DNA from: Hyphomicrobiales bacterium
GTDB taxonomy: Bacteria; Pseudomonadota; Alphaproteobacteria; Rhizobiales; Rhizobiaceae
Reading direction: 5' to 3'
NCBI GenBank assembly: GCA_900489925.1
Contig: UEHQ01000022.1
Location: 1-64,000 of the forward strand
Length of the DNA: 64,000 nucleotides
The position numbers were made by a program, and so were the translations under genes. The notes below the pieces were generated by a model. That model was not told the DNA's origin, did no database searches, and saw only the letters and a list, made by a program, of their open reading frames with translations. This document shows, piece by piece, positions 42,378 through 51,610 of the stretch (the first letter of the stretch is position 1; every line of letters starts with the position of its first letter).

Positions 42378-43670
42378 TTGACAGGCACTGTGGCTCAGAT
42401 CCGGATATCGGAAGACAAAGACATCCTCATAGGCAAGGCTGCGATCGTTCGTACCTTGTACGAAGGGCGCGACATTTCTCCCACTTGGGACAAGTTGATG
42501 GCCCGGGTCTCCGCCAATCCGCGCGATGCCGCGGCGTTCCTCGATCTTTCAGCCATCCTGCAGACACTCGGCAAGGCAGAGGATGCCTCGACAACCCAGC
42601 AGGCGGCGCTCGATATATCCAGGTCCTACAGGATCAGGAACGGCGACGGCTCCGGACTGACGGTGCTCGTGTTTCTCACGGCCGGCGATTTCATGGTCAA
42701 TACGCCGATCGAATTTCTTCTGGAGACGTCCAACACCGTCATCCGGCTCCACTATGTCGATGCGCAGACCGCGAGCCTGGACGATCTTCCGGCGCACGAC
42801 GTTGCTTTCGTCGCGGTCGGCGAGTCGCCCGAAAATCTCCCGGTCCTGGAGAATCTCGAGCGGCTGCTGAGCAACTGGGCCGGTCCTATCGTCAATAATG
42901 CGCCCCGCAGCGTCATCGATCTGTCGCGCGAAGGGGTGGCGGATGCATTCAAGGACGAACCCTCCGTTCTTGCCGCGGCTACGACGCGCATTTCTCGCAA
43001 CGAGCTGGAGAGCGTTGCTGCCGAGGAGGCCAGCATCGGGGCGATCGCGGGGATCGAAACCTATCCGGTAATCGTGCGCCCGATCGGTACCCACGCCGGC
43101 AAGGGGATGGAGAAGATTGCGACGACGGCGGAGCTTTCGACATACCTGACGTCCCGCTCCGAGACCGAATTCTATATCGTGCCATTCATCGACTACAGCG
43201 ACGCCGATGGAAAGTTCCGCAAGCAGCGCATCGCCGTTATCGACGGTAAGCCCTATGCAAGCCATCTCGCGATTTCGGATCATTGGATGGTTCACTATCT
43301 GAGCGCCGGCATGGCGCAGCACAATGACCGGCGCCTTGAAGAGGCGGCCTGGATGGCAGATTTCGACACCGATTTTGCTGTGCGCCATGCTCGCGCATTC
43401 GATGCGCTTCACCAACATATCGGCCTGGACTACTTTGCGATCGATTGCGCCGAGCTTGATGACGGACGTCTGTTCCTGTTTGAGGCGGATGTCGCGATGA
43501 TCGTCCATTCCATGGATTCGGAGAAGGTCTTCCCGTACAAGAAAGCGGCGATGAACAAGCTCTTCGCCGCATTCGAGAATGCGTTGAAACAACGCGCGGT
43601 CTTGGGCGCATCTCCAATGTCTCATCTGCCGGGTGCGGCAGTCACGCACGAACAGCCGTGGCGCCAGTGA
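42378..43670 (+). CDS. ATP-grasp protein with TPR-like N-terminus
   Basis: 430 residues. The first 70 residues look like a TPR pair (MARVSANPRDAAAFLDLSAILQTLGKAEDAS). The ATP-grasp part follows: YPVIVRPIGTHAGKGMEKI for the nucleotide loop and YFAIDCAELDDGRLFLFEADVAMIVHS for the metal site, where the usual ExN is replaced by EAD. ATP-grasp enzymes couple a carboxylate to an amine. Start is TTG 42378 with AAGGAG about 9 nt upstream. It heads a three-gene run with two PLP enzymes; their order and tight overlaps suggest one pathway. The product is unknown. Confidence 0.78.
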   Translation: MTGTVAQIRISEDKDILIGKAAIVRTLYEGRDISPTWDKLMARVSANPRDAAAFLDLSAILQTLGKAEDASTTQQAALDISRSYRIRNGDGSGLTVLVFLTAGDFMVNTPIEFLLETSNTVIRLHYVDAQTASLDDLPAHDVAFVAVGESPENLPVLENLERLLSNWAGPIVNNAPRSVIDLSREGVADAFKDEPSVLAAATTRISRNELESVAAEEASIGAIAGIETYPVIVRPIGTHAGKGMEKIATTAELSTYLTSRSETEFYIVPFIDYSDADGKFRKQRIAVIDGKPYASHLAISDHWMVHYLSAGMAQHNDRRLEEAAWMADFDTDFAVRHARAFDALHQHIGLDYFAIDCAELDDGRLFLFEADVAMIVHSMDSEKVFPYKKAAMNKLFAAFENALKQRAVLGASPMSHLPGAAVTHEQPWRQ

Positions 43671-45229
43671 AGGCTCTCGCAATTGCGCAACACGGGGTCG
43701 CCATGCCTCCGGTTGAGCAGCGGATCCAGCAGGCACTGAATGATCGGTCGCTCGGAAGCGAGGGGCTTTTCCATTCCCTGTCGCTTCTGCTGAGCGCCGG
43801 CGGGGACCGTCGAATCCTGTCTGATCCGTTCACCGGCCGAAACCGGTATGGAACGCGCACGACGCTGGCGGAAGACGAGATTTCGTTCGCATCGACGACC
43901 GCAAGCAACGTGTCTGCCAGGGGGCTGGCCGCTGCCGGTCACGAGTTGCAGCGGCTGTTCGGAATGGACGCACCATCGTCGGTTACCGTCGATCGATGGT
44001 TTGACGACCTGCGAGCCAGTATCCGTCACAAACTTGCCTGTGGTGACGCGGAGATCATTCTTGCCGCATCGGGCACCGACGTAGAGCTTCTTGCCATCTG
44101 CATGATGGCGGGCCTGTCGACACGCCCCTTGACCAACATCCTGATTGCGCCTGATGAGACGGGGAGCGGTGTCCCGCTCGCCGCAGCCGGCCGCCATTAT
44201 TCCGACCTGACCGCGCTCGGCCGTCCGGTGGTCGCAGGCGCGCCGCTCGAAGGGGTGTCGGCAGATCGCATCGATGTGTGCACGATTTCGATCCGTAACG
44301 AAATTGGCCAGGCCAGACTGCCCGATGAGATCGACGCGGATCTCATTGCCATGGTCGAACGGGAACTCAAGCGCGGCCGGGATGTGCTCGTTCATGTGCT
44401 CGATACGTCGAAGACTGGCCTGACCGGCGTGACACGACAGGCTGCTCGCCATGTCCGTGGCCTTGCGCCCGGACGGGTGCGGGTGATCGTTGATGCGTGC
44501 CAATATCGCTGCTCGAACGCGACGGTGCGCCAGGATATCGCGGATGGCTTCATGGTCGCGGTGACCGGGTCGAAGTTTATCGCCGGGCCGCCATTTGCGG
44601 GCGCGCTTCTGGTGCCTGGATCGATCGCCGAGGAGTTGGGGTCCATTGTCGACCTTCCGGCAGGTCTTGCCGAATACACGGCGCTCTATGACTGGCCGGA
44701 AACCCTTCGGGCGAGCGTGAGCTTCGCGTTCGGTTCGGAGCTCAATCTGGGGCTTGGTCTCAGATGGGTTGCGGCACTGGCAAATCTTGCCGACGGCATT
44801 GCCGTTGATGAAGGGCTGCAGGGTCTCATCAAGCGGCAATTCGCCCATCTGGTCCGCGCCAGGATCGGTGATATCGACGGGGCCTTTCTTCACCCGGAAG
44901 ACGACGGCGAACACCTTGGCTCCCGTGCTATCGTGCCAATGACGATCATGGACGAGACCGGCGCGTTTGCGTCTTTCGCACAGGCACAGAGCGTCCATCT
45001 GGCCATGCGCGAGGCTGGCGAGGGACCGGTTTGCCACTTGGGCCAGGCGGTGAAGCTGGGCTCGCGTAGCGTGCTACGTGTTGCCGCGTCCGCCCTGGAT
45101 ATCTCGACCGTCTCGCGACGTATGGCGTTGGGCAACAGCTTGGAGGAAGCCTTCAGGCCGATCGAGACCAACCTCGACATCGTGTTCGCCAAGTGGGCTG
45201 CGATCCGGGCAACCGAGCGGCGTGCATGA
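43658..45229 (+). CDS. PLP-dependent fold-type I protein, function unknown
   Basis: About 523 residues. Fold-type I features: the phosphate-binding ASGTDVELLAI, the Asp partner of the pyridine N in VIVDACQYRCSN, and the Schiff-base Lys in AVTGSKFIAGPPFAGALLVP. The length and the N-terminal extension differ from ordinary aminotransferases. GTG 43658, GTG 43667 (coupled to the previous stop) or ATG 43703 are possible starts. It overlaps the ATP-grasp gene and is overlapped by the decarboxylase gene. Substrate is unknown; desulfurase or aminotransferase chemistry is possible. Confidence 0.7.
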   Translation: MAPVKALAIAQHGVAMPPVEQRIQQALNDRSLGSEGLFHSLSLLLSAGGDRRILSDPFTGRNRYGTRTTLAEDEISFASTTASNVSARGLAAAGHELQRLFGMDAPSSVTVDRWFDDLRASIRHKLACGDAEIILAASGTDVELLAICMMAGLSTRPLTNILIAPDETGSGVPLAAAGRHYSDLTALGRPVVAGAPLEGVSADRIDVCTISIRNEIGQARLPDEIDADLIAMVERELKRGRDVLVHVLDTSKTGLTGVTRQAARHVRGLAPGRVRVIVDACQYRCSNATVRQDIADGFMVAVTGSKFIAGPPFAGALLVPGSIAEELGSIVDLPAGLAEYTALYDWPETLRASVSFAFGSELNLGLGLRWVAALANLADGIAVDEGLQGLIKRQFAHLVRARIGDIDGAFLHPEDDGEHLGSRAIVPMTIMDETGAFASFAQAQSVHLAMREAGEGPVCHLGQAVKLGSRSVLRVAASALDISTVSRRMALGNSLEEAFRPIETNLDIVFAKWAAIRATERRA

Positions 45230-46674
45230 GGGACGACGATCCCACCGAGCCACCGTCAGGCCTTGATCCCGATGACTGGGCGCAGTTTCGTGAGAATGCG
45301 CACCGGCTGCTCGACGATACGATAGACCATATCGCGAGCATCAGGCAGAAGCCCGTGTGGCGGCCGATGGACGCCGGGATCCGGGAACGATTTGCGCGTC
45401 CGCTGCCAGCGGCATCGCGCGAACTCGGGGATGTCCTGGATGACGTTCGCACCCATGTCTTTCCCTACGCGACCGGCAATCTGCATCCCTTATTCATGGG
45501 ATGGGTTCACGGGGCGGGCACGCCTGTCGGCATGCTGGCCGAACTTGTCGCAGCCGGCCTGAACCTCAACTGTGGCGGACGCGACCATGTCGGCATCGAG
45601 GTCGAGCAGCAGATTGTCCGCTGGATGGGTGAGGCGCTCGGGTATCCTGCCGGCGCCAGCGGATTGTTTGTCACCGGCTCCTCGATGGCGAACTTCCTTG
45701 CCGTCACCATCGCCAAGACCGAGGCGATGGGGCAGTCCAGCCGCGAGACCGGCCTGCGCAATACGCCACAGCAGCTCGTGGCCTACACATCCCGCGAGGC
45801 ACACGTCTGTATTGCCCAGGCGATGCAGCTGAGCGGCATCGGTTCGGACAACCTTCGCTCGATCGACGTCGACAGCCAGGGCAGGATGCGAAGTGACGCC
45901 CTGTCGGCGCAGATAGCGGATGATCGCAGAGACGGGTTTTTCCCCTTTCTGGTCGTCGGCACCGCCGGTACCGTCAACACGGGGGCGATCGATCCGCTCG
46001 GCGAAATCGCAGAGATCGCGCGTCGTGAACGTATCTGGTTCCACGTCGACGGAGCGATCGGAGCGCTTGGAATGCTCTCCCCGGCCATGCGCGAGCTCTT
46101 TGCCGGGATTGAACAATCAGCGTCCGTGGCGCTCGACTTTCACAAATGGGGGCATGTTCCTTATGATGCCGGGTTCCTGCTGGTGCGCGACAGCATTGCC
46201 CACAAGCGGGCCTTCGCGCAGCCGGCGGCCTATCTGCAGCGCGCCGACAGGGGGCTTGCCGCCGGTGAAACCTGGCCCTGCGATCTCGGGCCGGACCTGT
46301 CGCGCGGGTTCCGTGCTTTGAAGACCTGGATGACGATCGAGGCGCTTGGCAGCGAGCGGATCGGCAATTCCATTGCGCACACCTGTGAGATCGCCCGCTA
46401 CCTCGCTGATCGTCTCAGCAGCGATCCGAGGTTCGAACTGAAGGCGCCCGTTGCCCTCAACATCGTCTGTTTCGGGATCCGCGGGGCTGATACGGAGTTC
46501 ATCCGGAACATGGTTCTCGATCTCCACGAGGCAGGTTCGGCCGTGCCGTCCTGGACGACGATACAAGGCGAACTGGCAATCCGCTGCGCAATCGTCAACC
46601 ATCGGACGACCAGAGCCGATATCGATCGCTTCCTGGATGTGCTGACAAGCTACCTGGCTGCGTCCTCTCGATAA
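45226..46674 (+). CDS. PLP-dependent group II amino acid decarboxylase family protein
   Basis: 482 residues, similar in layout to aromatic-amino-acid decarboxylases: HPLFMGWVHGAGTPVGMLAE for the substrate side, GLFVTGSSMANFLAV at the phosphate site, FHVDGAIGAL with the PLP Asp, and DFHKWGHVPYDAG with the Schiff-base Lys. Family members decarboxylate amino acids or act as aldehyde synthases. ATG 45226 overlaps the preceding stop (ATGA). Which amino acid it uses is not evident. Confidence 0.85.
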   Translation: MRDDDPTEPPSGLDPDDWAQFRENAHRLLDDTIDHIASIRQKPVWRPMDAGIRERFARPLPAASRELGDVLDDVRTHVFPYATGNLHPLFMGWVHGAGTPVGMLAELVAAGLNLNCGGRDHVGIEVEQQIVRWMGEALGYPAGASGLFVTGSSMANFLAVTIAKTEAMGQSSRETGLRNTPQQLVAYTSREAHVCIAQAMQLSGIGSDNLRSIDVDSQGRMRSDALSAQIADDRRDGFFPFLVVGTAGTVNTGAIDPLGEIAEIARRERIWFHVDGAIGALGMLSPAMRELFAGIEQSASVALDFHKWGHVPYDAGFLLVRDSIAHKRAFAQPAAYLQRADRGLAAGETWPCDLGPDLSRGFRALKTWMTIEALGSERIGNSIAHTCEIARYLADRLSSDPRFELKAPVALNIVCFGIRGADTEFIRNMVLDLHEAGSAVPSWTTIQGELAIRCAIVNHRTTRADIDRFLDVLTSYLAASSR

Positions 46675-46863
46675 CTCGAAGCCACTGAAAACTCGGGGTT
46701 CGGCTGTTCATTAAGGGCAACCTCCAATCGCGGGTTCTGGATCGATGGATGCAACCTATGCGTACCTCTGGAAGAAATGCAGCCGTTGAATCTCGGGAAA
46801 CATCGTGACAATGTGGCGTCTGGCGGACACGCAACACGCGCGCGAGAGGCTTAGACAGCAGGA

Positions 46864-48798
46864 ATGGCTTTCGTCCTGGAGACCTTCGGGAAACTGCAGC
46901 TCATGGACAGGGAGGGCAACGTGGTTGCATTCCCTGAAAAAGGCCTGTTGTTGCTTGCATATTTGCTGACCAGTGAGCAGGGGACCGCCTACCGAGCGAC
47001 GTTGGATCGCTTCTTGTGGGGTGAACGGGATCGCGGGATCTCGGATTCCACCTTGCGAAAGCTGCTTTCGAGAATTGCGGCACTTCAAAATGAACTTGGG
47101 GTCGAGGTCCTGTCTCTGGAAGGGAGTGCGGTCTCAATCAATCGCGCAGCGCTGTCTTCCGACCTGCTACTCATCGGCGAGGAGCCGGATCCGTTCGTCC
47201 GCCTCAAAGGCCTTGTGAGGTTGATGGATCAGACATTCCTGGGAACGGCCAGCACGCAAAGCCGTGAGTTCAGGCATTGGCTCTCCGAGCGGGAAAAGTA
47301 TCATGGCGACCTCCTGGAAGACACGCTGAGATCAGCCTCGCAATTGGCACAGACCAAGGAGCAATCCAGGCTCCTGAGGGATGCTGCCATCATCCTGTTC
47401 AAATCGGGGCCGCGGGATCAGGATACGCTGAACCTGCTCGTGCAGTCGCTTGACGCCGGCGAGCAGGTCGCGTCCCTGCAGTCTTTTTTCGAGGAGCGCC
47501 GTAATGCGATCGCGAAAGGGCTCGACACGCTTCAATTGAAGCCAAGCGAGCAGAAGCCAAAGGTTGCCGCTCGTGTCTCGGCTCCGTTCGAGGGGCCTGG
47601 GGCGTCCGGCTTGGCATTGGTGCCGGGAGAGCTTGGCATCACAGTGCCTCGGCTGGTGTTGCTGCCGCCGACCAACCAATCCACGCACGCCGATGCGGCC
47701 TCGCTTGCCGCGTTCCTGATTGAAGACATCACGATCGGGTTTTGTGCGTTCAACAGCCTGCAGGTCATTGCCCCCTATTCGGCAATCCAGATCAGCCATC
47801 ATCAGGAAACGCAGGCGGCCTTCTTCGAGCGCCACAACGTCAATTACGTGCTCGAGACACGGATCAATGCCGTGGACGACGAAGTCACGCTGTTTGTCCA
47901 GCTGATCTTCTTCGACGACAGCCAGATCCTCTGGGCTGATCGCTTTCGCCTGACGCACCATTCGCTCCTGCGCGATCGCAAGGCGATTTCCCGGCAGATC
48001 GCGCTTTGCGTATCGAGTGAAATCGCGCGCCACGAGGAGGTCCGCGCCGATCTTCAGCTGCATCCGATCGCCTACCATCGATACCTCGTTGGCCGGCAAC
48101 ATCTGGCAAGGTTGACGTTGCCCAACCTTCGCCGCGCGCGCGGCGAGATGCGCGCAGCCCTGAGCGCAAGTCCGGATTTTGCACCGGCGCTCAGTTCGAT
48201 GGGCCGGACCTATTCGAAGGAGTGGCTGCTGACCGCACGGGGCGACATCGACCTGCTGACCCAGGCGGAGAACCTGGCAAAGAAGGCCATCGAGAAACGC
48301 TCGGACTTCGCCGATGGTTTCCGGGAATTCGGCGTCGCCAAGCTGCTGCAGGGCGCATTCGATGAGAGCGCCGAGGCGATGGAGGTGGCTGAAAACCTTG
48401 CTCCGCACTATGCAGACGTCATCGCCGATCATGCCGATACGCTGGTGCATTGCTCGCGCCCGAGTATGGCTTTGCAGAAGATCGAGCGGGCGATCGAACT
48501 GAATCCGCTGAGCCCAGACCCCTATCTCTGGACCGCGGCGGGAGCGAACTATGCGCTTAGCGAGTTCGAGGCGGCACTGGACTACATAGGCCGAATGGCC
48601 GACCCGAGCCTGGCTGACCGGCTGGCCGCCGCCAGCTGGGCCATGCTCGGCCGCCAGGACATGGCGCGGGTTTGCGTGCGAAGGGTTCGGGAGGCCAACC
48701 CGAATTTTGATGTCGACAAATGGCTTGCCGCCGTTCCGAGCAAGGAGCAGTGGCAGAAGGATCTCTACCGTGAAGGCCTGAAGAAGGCAGGATTTTGA
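46864..48798 (+). CDS. SARP-like transcriptional regulator with TolB-like and TPR domains
   Basis: 644 residues in four parts. Residues 1-90: an OmpR-type winged helix (FGKLQLMDREGNVVAFPEKGLLLLAYLL). About 95-230: a bacterial transcriptional activation (BTAD)-like helical domain. About 260-390: a TolB N-like domain (RLVLLPPTNQS, VNYVLETRINAVDDEVTLFVQL, LWADRF). About 400-640: TPR helices. Such regulators are common in rhizobia. AGGA precedes ATG 46864. It follows the decarboxylase by 189 nt and is transcribed with the 72-residue protein gene 27 nt downstream. Confidence 0.83.
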   Translation: MAFVLETFGKLQLMDREGNVVAFPEKGLLLLAYLLTSEQGTAYRATLDRFLWGERDRGISDSTLRKLLSRIAALQNELGVEVLSLEGSAVSINRAALSSDLLLIGEEPDPFVRLKGLVRLMDQTFLGTASTQSREFRHWLSEREKYHGDLLEDTLRSASQLAQTKEQSRLLRDAAIILFKSGPRDQDTLNLLVQSLDAGEQVASLQSFFEERRNAIAKGLDTLQLKPSEQKPKVAARVSAPFEGPGASGLALVPGELGITVPRLVLLPPTNQSTHADAASLAAFLIEDITIGFCAFNSLQVIAPYSAIQISHHQETQAAFFERHNVNYVLETRINAVDDEVTLFVQLIFFDDSQILWADRFRLTHHSLLRDRKAISRQIALCVSSEIARHEEVRADLQLHPIAYHRYLVGRQHLARLTLPNLRRARGEMRAALSASPDFAPALSSMGRTYSKEWLLTARGDIDLLTQAENLAKKAIEKRSDFADGFREFGVAKLLQGAFDESAEAMEVAENLAPHYADVIADHADTLVHCSRPSMALQKIERAIELNPLSPDPYLWTAAGANYALSEFEAALDYIGRMADPSLADRLAAASWAMLGRQDMARVCVRRVREANPNFDVDKWLAAVPSKEQWQKDLYREGLKKAGF

Positions 48799-48825
48799 AC
48801 GTTAACCGTTGAAAAGGGGAAGAGC

Positions 48826-49044
48826 ATGTCCGCAGTCGTAATCATCAGCATTGCAGGTGAAGATGGTCTTTGGGTCGCCGATCTGGGAGCCGGCACCGTC
48901 CAGCCGCTCGATGCCCCCAAGGCGGGTACGCTCAAGGCGGTTACCGACCTGAGGACGGGCGGAACAGTTATCACGAAAGGCGTGAACCTCGCAGTCGTCG
49001 TCAAGTCTGCGGAGCAGGTCTTCTCAGGCCACTACGACGGCTAA
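48826..49044 (+). CDS. Small protein of 72 residues
   Basis: The sequence begins MSAVVIISIAGEDGLWVADL and ends VFSGHYDG. It is Val/Gly-rich and predicted mostly beta, with no Cys, no membrane helix and no signal peptide. AAGGGGAAGAGC lies just before ATG 48826. It follows the SARP-like gene by 27 nt, so they are co-transcribed. It could be a partner of the regulator, or a substrate of the upstream ATP-grasp/PLP enzymes. I do not recognise the family. Confidence 0.7.
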   Translation: MSAVVIISIAGEDGLWVADLGAGTVQPLDAPKAGTLKAVTDLRTGGTVITKGVNLAVVVKSAEQVFSGHYDG

Positions 49045-49082
49045 GCGGAAGTAATTTCGTCAAACTCAGCCGCAGACTCTGA

Positions 49083-49106
49083 CTCCGTCGCGTTGGCGCG
49101 ACGGAG
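49083..49106 (+). terminator. Hairpin after the 72-residue protein gene
   Basis: A perfect 10-bp GC-rich stem with a 4-nt loop (TTGG), 39 nt past the stop. No T-run follows, so termination efficiency is uncertain. Confidence 0.55.
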
Positions 49107-49283
49107 AGGTAGAGAGTTGCGCGCCCCGAGTAACTCGTTTCCGACCCTGGAGAGAGGGGGCTATTGCGGCGCAAATCGATGGCTATGCCTGACGGTGTGC
49201 GTACTCGCAAAATCGCCAGAGACCGCTGATGCCCGCTGGCGTATCAGCTCCGCCCAGCGCGTTGGATTCAGTCGGCATTGCGA

Positions 49284-49305
49284 AGGCAGGCTTTTCAGCC
49301 TGCCT
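49284..49305. terminator. Second hairpin in the intergenic region
   Basis: AGGCAGGCT and AGCCTGCCT form a perfect 9-bp stem with a TTTC loop. A T-rich stretch (TATTTTTGTT) lies about 16 nt after it on the plus strand. It may be a terminator or a leader structure of the helicase gene. Confidence 0.4.
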
Positions 49306-49434
49306 GTGAACTGGTACGTTCTATTTTTGTTCTGAACGCGGCGGTGAGTCGATTTTCTGGGGGCTTATCCGCTGATTTTGTTTGCAAGAACGAGCGGAAG
49401 GCCGGCGATTGGAACAGTAAAGTGGCAGAGGGTA

Positions 49435-51504
49435 ATGGGCGCGACATATCTGGAAAAACTGAATGATCGCCAGCGCGAGGCGGTTGAACATGGGGTGGGC
49501 TTGAATGATGGAGCGGTGGCCGGGCCACTCTTGATCATTGCCGGGGCAGGGTCCGGAAAGACCAATACGCTTGCCCACCGGGTCGCCCATCTTGTGGTCA
49601 ACGGTGCTGATCCGCGCCGTATCCTCCTCATGACTTTCTCACGTCGGGCAGCGGCGGAAATGGCGCGGCGGGTCCAGCGCATCTGTCGGCAGGTGCTGGG
49701 TGACAATGCGGCGGTCATGACTGATGCGCTGGCATGGGCGGGCACGTTTCACGGGATCGGTGCGCGCCTGCTGCGAATGTATGCCGAGCAGATCGGTCTC
49801 AACGTCGACTTCACCATCCATGACCGAGAAGACAGTGCCGATTTGATGAACCTTGTTCGCCACGAACTTGGTTTGTCGAAGACGGACAGCCGTTTTCCGA
49901 CGAAAGGCACATGCCTTGCCATCTACTCTCGCGTCGTCAATTCCGAGAGCAGCATCATCGACGTGCTGAAATCCGCCTATCCCTGGGTGCTCGGCTGGGA
50001 AGAGCAGCTGAAGCAGCTTTTTGCCGGATATGTCGAGGCAAAGCAGGCGCAAAACGTTCTGGATTACGACGACTTGCTGCTCTACTGGGCGCAGATGGTC
50101 TCCGATCCCTTGCTTGCCGAAGATATCGGCAATCGCTTCGATCACGTGCTGGTCGATGAGTACCAGGATACCAATCGCTTGCAGTCGTCGATCCTGATGT
50201 CGTTGAAACCTGGTGGCCACGGGCTCACCGTGGTTGGCGATGATGCTCAGTCGATCTATTCCTTCCGCGCCGCGACGGTTCGCAACATCCTGGATTTTCC
50301 GAAGGCCTTTTCGCCGGCGCCAGCCGACGTCATCACGCTTGACCGCAACTACCGCTCGACGCAGCCGATCCTGGCGGCCGCCAACGGGGTCATCGATCTC
50401 GCGAGAGAGCGGTTCACCAAGAACCTCTGGACGGATCGTGAATCCGAGCAGCGCCCGCTGCTCGTGACCGTGAAGGATGAGGTCGATCAGGCAAACTACA
50501 TCGTCGAGCAGGTCTTGGCGAACCGTGAGGTTGGGACCTCGCTCAAGCAGCAAGCGGTGCTTTTCCGGTCGTCCAATCACAGCAGCGCGCTGGAAATCGA
50601 ACTCACGCGTCGCAATATTCCCTTCGTGAAGTTCGGCGGCCTGAAGTTTCTCGACAGTGCCCACGTGAAGGACTTGCTCGCGGTGCTGCGCTTTGCGCAG
50701 AATCCACGCGATCGCGTGGCGGGTTTTCGGCTGCTTCAGATGCTTCCCGGTATCGGTCCGCAGACAGCCGGGAAGATCCTCGACACGATCGCGGCGGAGC
50801 CCGAGCCATTGCTGTCGCTTGCCGAGATCCCGCCTCCACCGAAAACCGGTGATGCCTGGGCGGATTTCACCAATCTCCTGTCCGGATTGCGGAAATCCTC
50901 GGCTGTCTGGCCAAGCGAGATCGCAACGGTGCGCGATTGGTACGAGCCGCATCTCGACCGCATCCATGAAGATGCCGACACGCGTAAGGCCGATCTTCTG
51001 CAACTGGAGCAGATCGCCGGCGGCTATCCGAACCGCGAGCGGTTTCTGACCGAGCTGACATTGGACCCTCCCGATGCCACAAGCGATCAGGCAGGCGTGC
51101 CGTTGCTTGACGAGGATTATCTGATCCTCTCCACGATCCATTCTGCCAAGGGCCAGGAGTGGCGTTCCGTCTTCATGCTCAATGTCGTGGACGGCTGTAT
51201 TCCGTCGGATCTGGGAGCGGGCACGACGGCCGAGCTGGAGGAGGAGCGTCGCCTGCTCTATGTCGGAATGACGAGGGCCCGCGACAGCCTCACGCTTTTG
51301 ACGCCGCAACGGTTCTTCACGCATGGCCAGAACACGCAGGGAGACCGCCATGTCTATGCCTCGCGGACGCGGTTCATCCCCGTCACCCTGCTGCAGTTCT
51401 TCGAGGTGACAAGCTGGCCGAAAGTTTCGGCGAACGCCAGTGAGCGCAGCACCCGTCAAATACGCATCGATGTTGGCGCCCGCATGCGGTCGATGTGGAA
51501 GTAG
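49435..51504 (+). CDS. UvrD/Rep-family superfamily 1 DNA helicase
   Basis: 689 residues, 3'-5' helicase type. Motifs in order: LNDRQREAVEHG (Q motif), IAGAGSGKTNTLAHRVAHL (Walker A), LLMTFSRRAAAEM (Ia), VDEYQDTN (Walker B), VGDDAQSIYSFRAA (III), LDRNYRSTQPIL (IV), STIHSAKGQEW (V) and EERRLLYVGMTRARDSL (VI). It is distinct from the housekeeping UvrD by length and by lacking the usual long C-terminal tail. ATG 49435 has GAGG a few nt upstream; the longer frame adds 19 residues without support. Probably a DNA repair helicase. Confidence 0.9.
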   Translation: MGATYLEKLNDRQREAVEHGVGLNDGAVAGPLLIIAGAGSGKTNTLAHRVAHLVVNGADPRRILLMTFSRRAAAEMARRVQRICRQVLGDNAAVMTDALAWAGTFHGIGARLLRMYAEQIGLNVDFTIHDREDSADLMNLVRHELGLSKTDSRFPTKGTCLAIYSRVVNSESSIIDVLKSAYPWVLGWEEQLKQLFAGYVEAKQAQNVLDYDDLLLYWAQMVSDPLLAEDIGNRFDHVLVDEYQDTNRLQSSILMSLKPGGHGLTVVGDDAQSIYSFRAATVRNILDFPKAFSPAPADVITLDRNYRSTQPILAAANGVIDLARERFTKNLWTDRESEQRPLLVTVKDEVDQANYIVEQVLANREVGTSLKQQAVLFRSSNHSSALEIELTRRNIPFVKFGGLKFLDSAHVKDLLAVLRFAQNPRDRVAGFRLLQMLPGIGPQTAGKILDTIAAEPEPLLSLAEIPPPPKTGDAWADFTNLLSGLRKSSAVWPSEIATVRDWYEPHLDRIHEDADTRKADLLQLEQIAGGYPNRERFLTELTLDPPDATSDQAGVPLLDEDYLILSTIHSAKGQEWRSVFMLNVVDGCIPSDLGAGTTAELEEERRLLYVGMTRARDSLTLLTPQRFFTHGQNTQGDRHVYASRTRFIPVTLLQFFEVTSWPKVSANASERSTRQIRIDVGARMRSMWK

Positions 51505-51551
51505 GCCTGATTCGTTTGCCTAGCCGAGACTCACGGTCGAAATCATCCGTC

Positions 51552-51581
51552 TTGACAACGAGACGCCACTGGGAGTAATTG
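51552..51581 (+). promoter_or_regulatory. Predicted promoter of the LacI-family gene
   Basis: TTGACA (51552-51557) and TAATTG (51576-51581) are separated by 18 nt. The -35 box is a perfect match. The operator at 51579-51598 overlaps the -10 box. Confidence 0.5.
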
Positions 51582-51598
51582 GGTAATCGATAACCCAA
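51579..51598. promoter_or_regulatory. Probable LacI-family operator (autoregulation)
   Basis: TTGGGTAATCGATAACCCAA is a 20-bp palindrome with 9 of 10 pairs matching and a central CG, as is typical for LacI-family sites. It overlaps the -10 region and lies 12 nt before the GTG start of the LacI-like gene, so the protein should repress its own synthesis. Confidence 0.65.
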
Positions 51599-51610
51599 GG
51601 GAGGAACCAA

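Larger units (their letters stand above)
49045..49434. other. Intergenic region with two hairpins
   Basis: About 390 nt with no supported gene. Two perfect hairpins are present: CTCCGTCGCG-TTGG-CGCGACGGAG (49083-49106) and AGGCAGGCT-TTTC-AGCCTGCCT (49284-49305). The first probably ends the regulator transcript. A promoter for the helicase gene should lie in the rest. Confidence 0.4.

Noticed and set aside
43622..45037. 471-codon minus-strand frame opposite the PLP gene
   Set aside because: No family features, while the plus-strand protein has PLP motifs and overlaps neighbours as an operon would.
49639..51459. 606-codon open frame on the minus strand opposite the helicase gene
   Set aside because: Shadow of the helicase; the predicted protein is rich in Arg/His/Gln with no recognisable domain.
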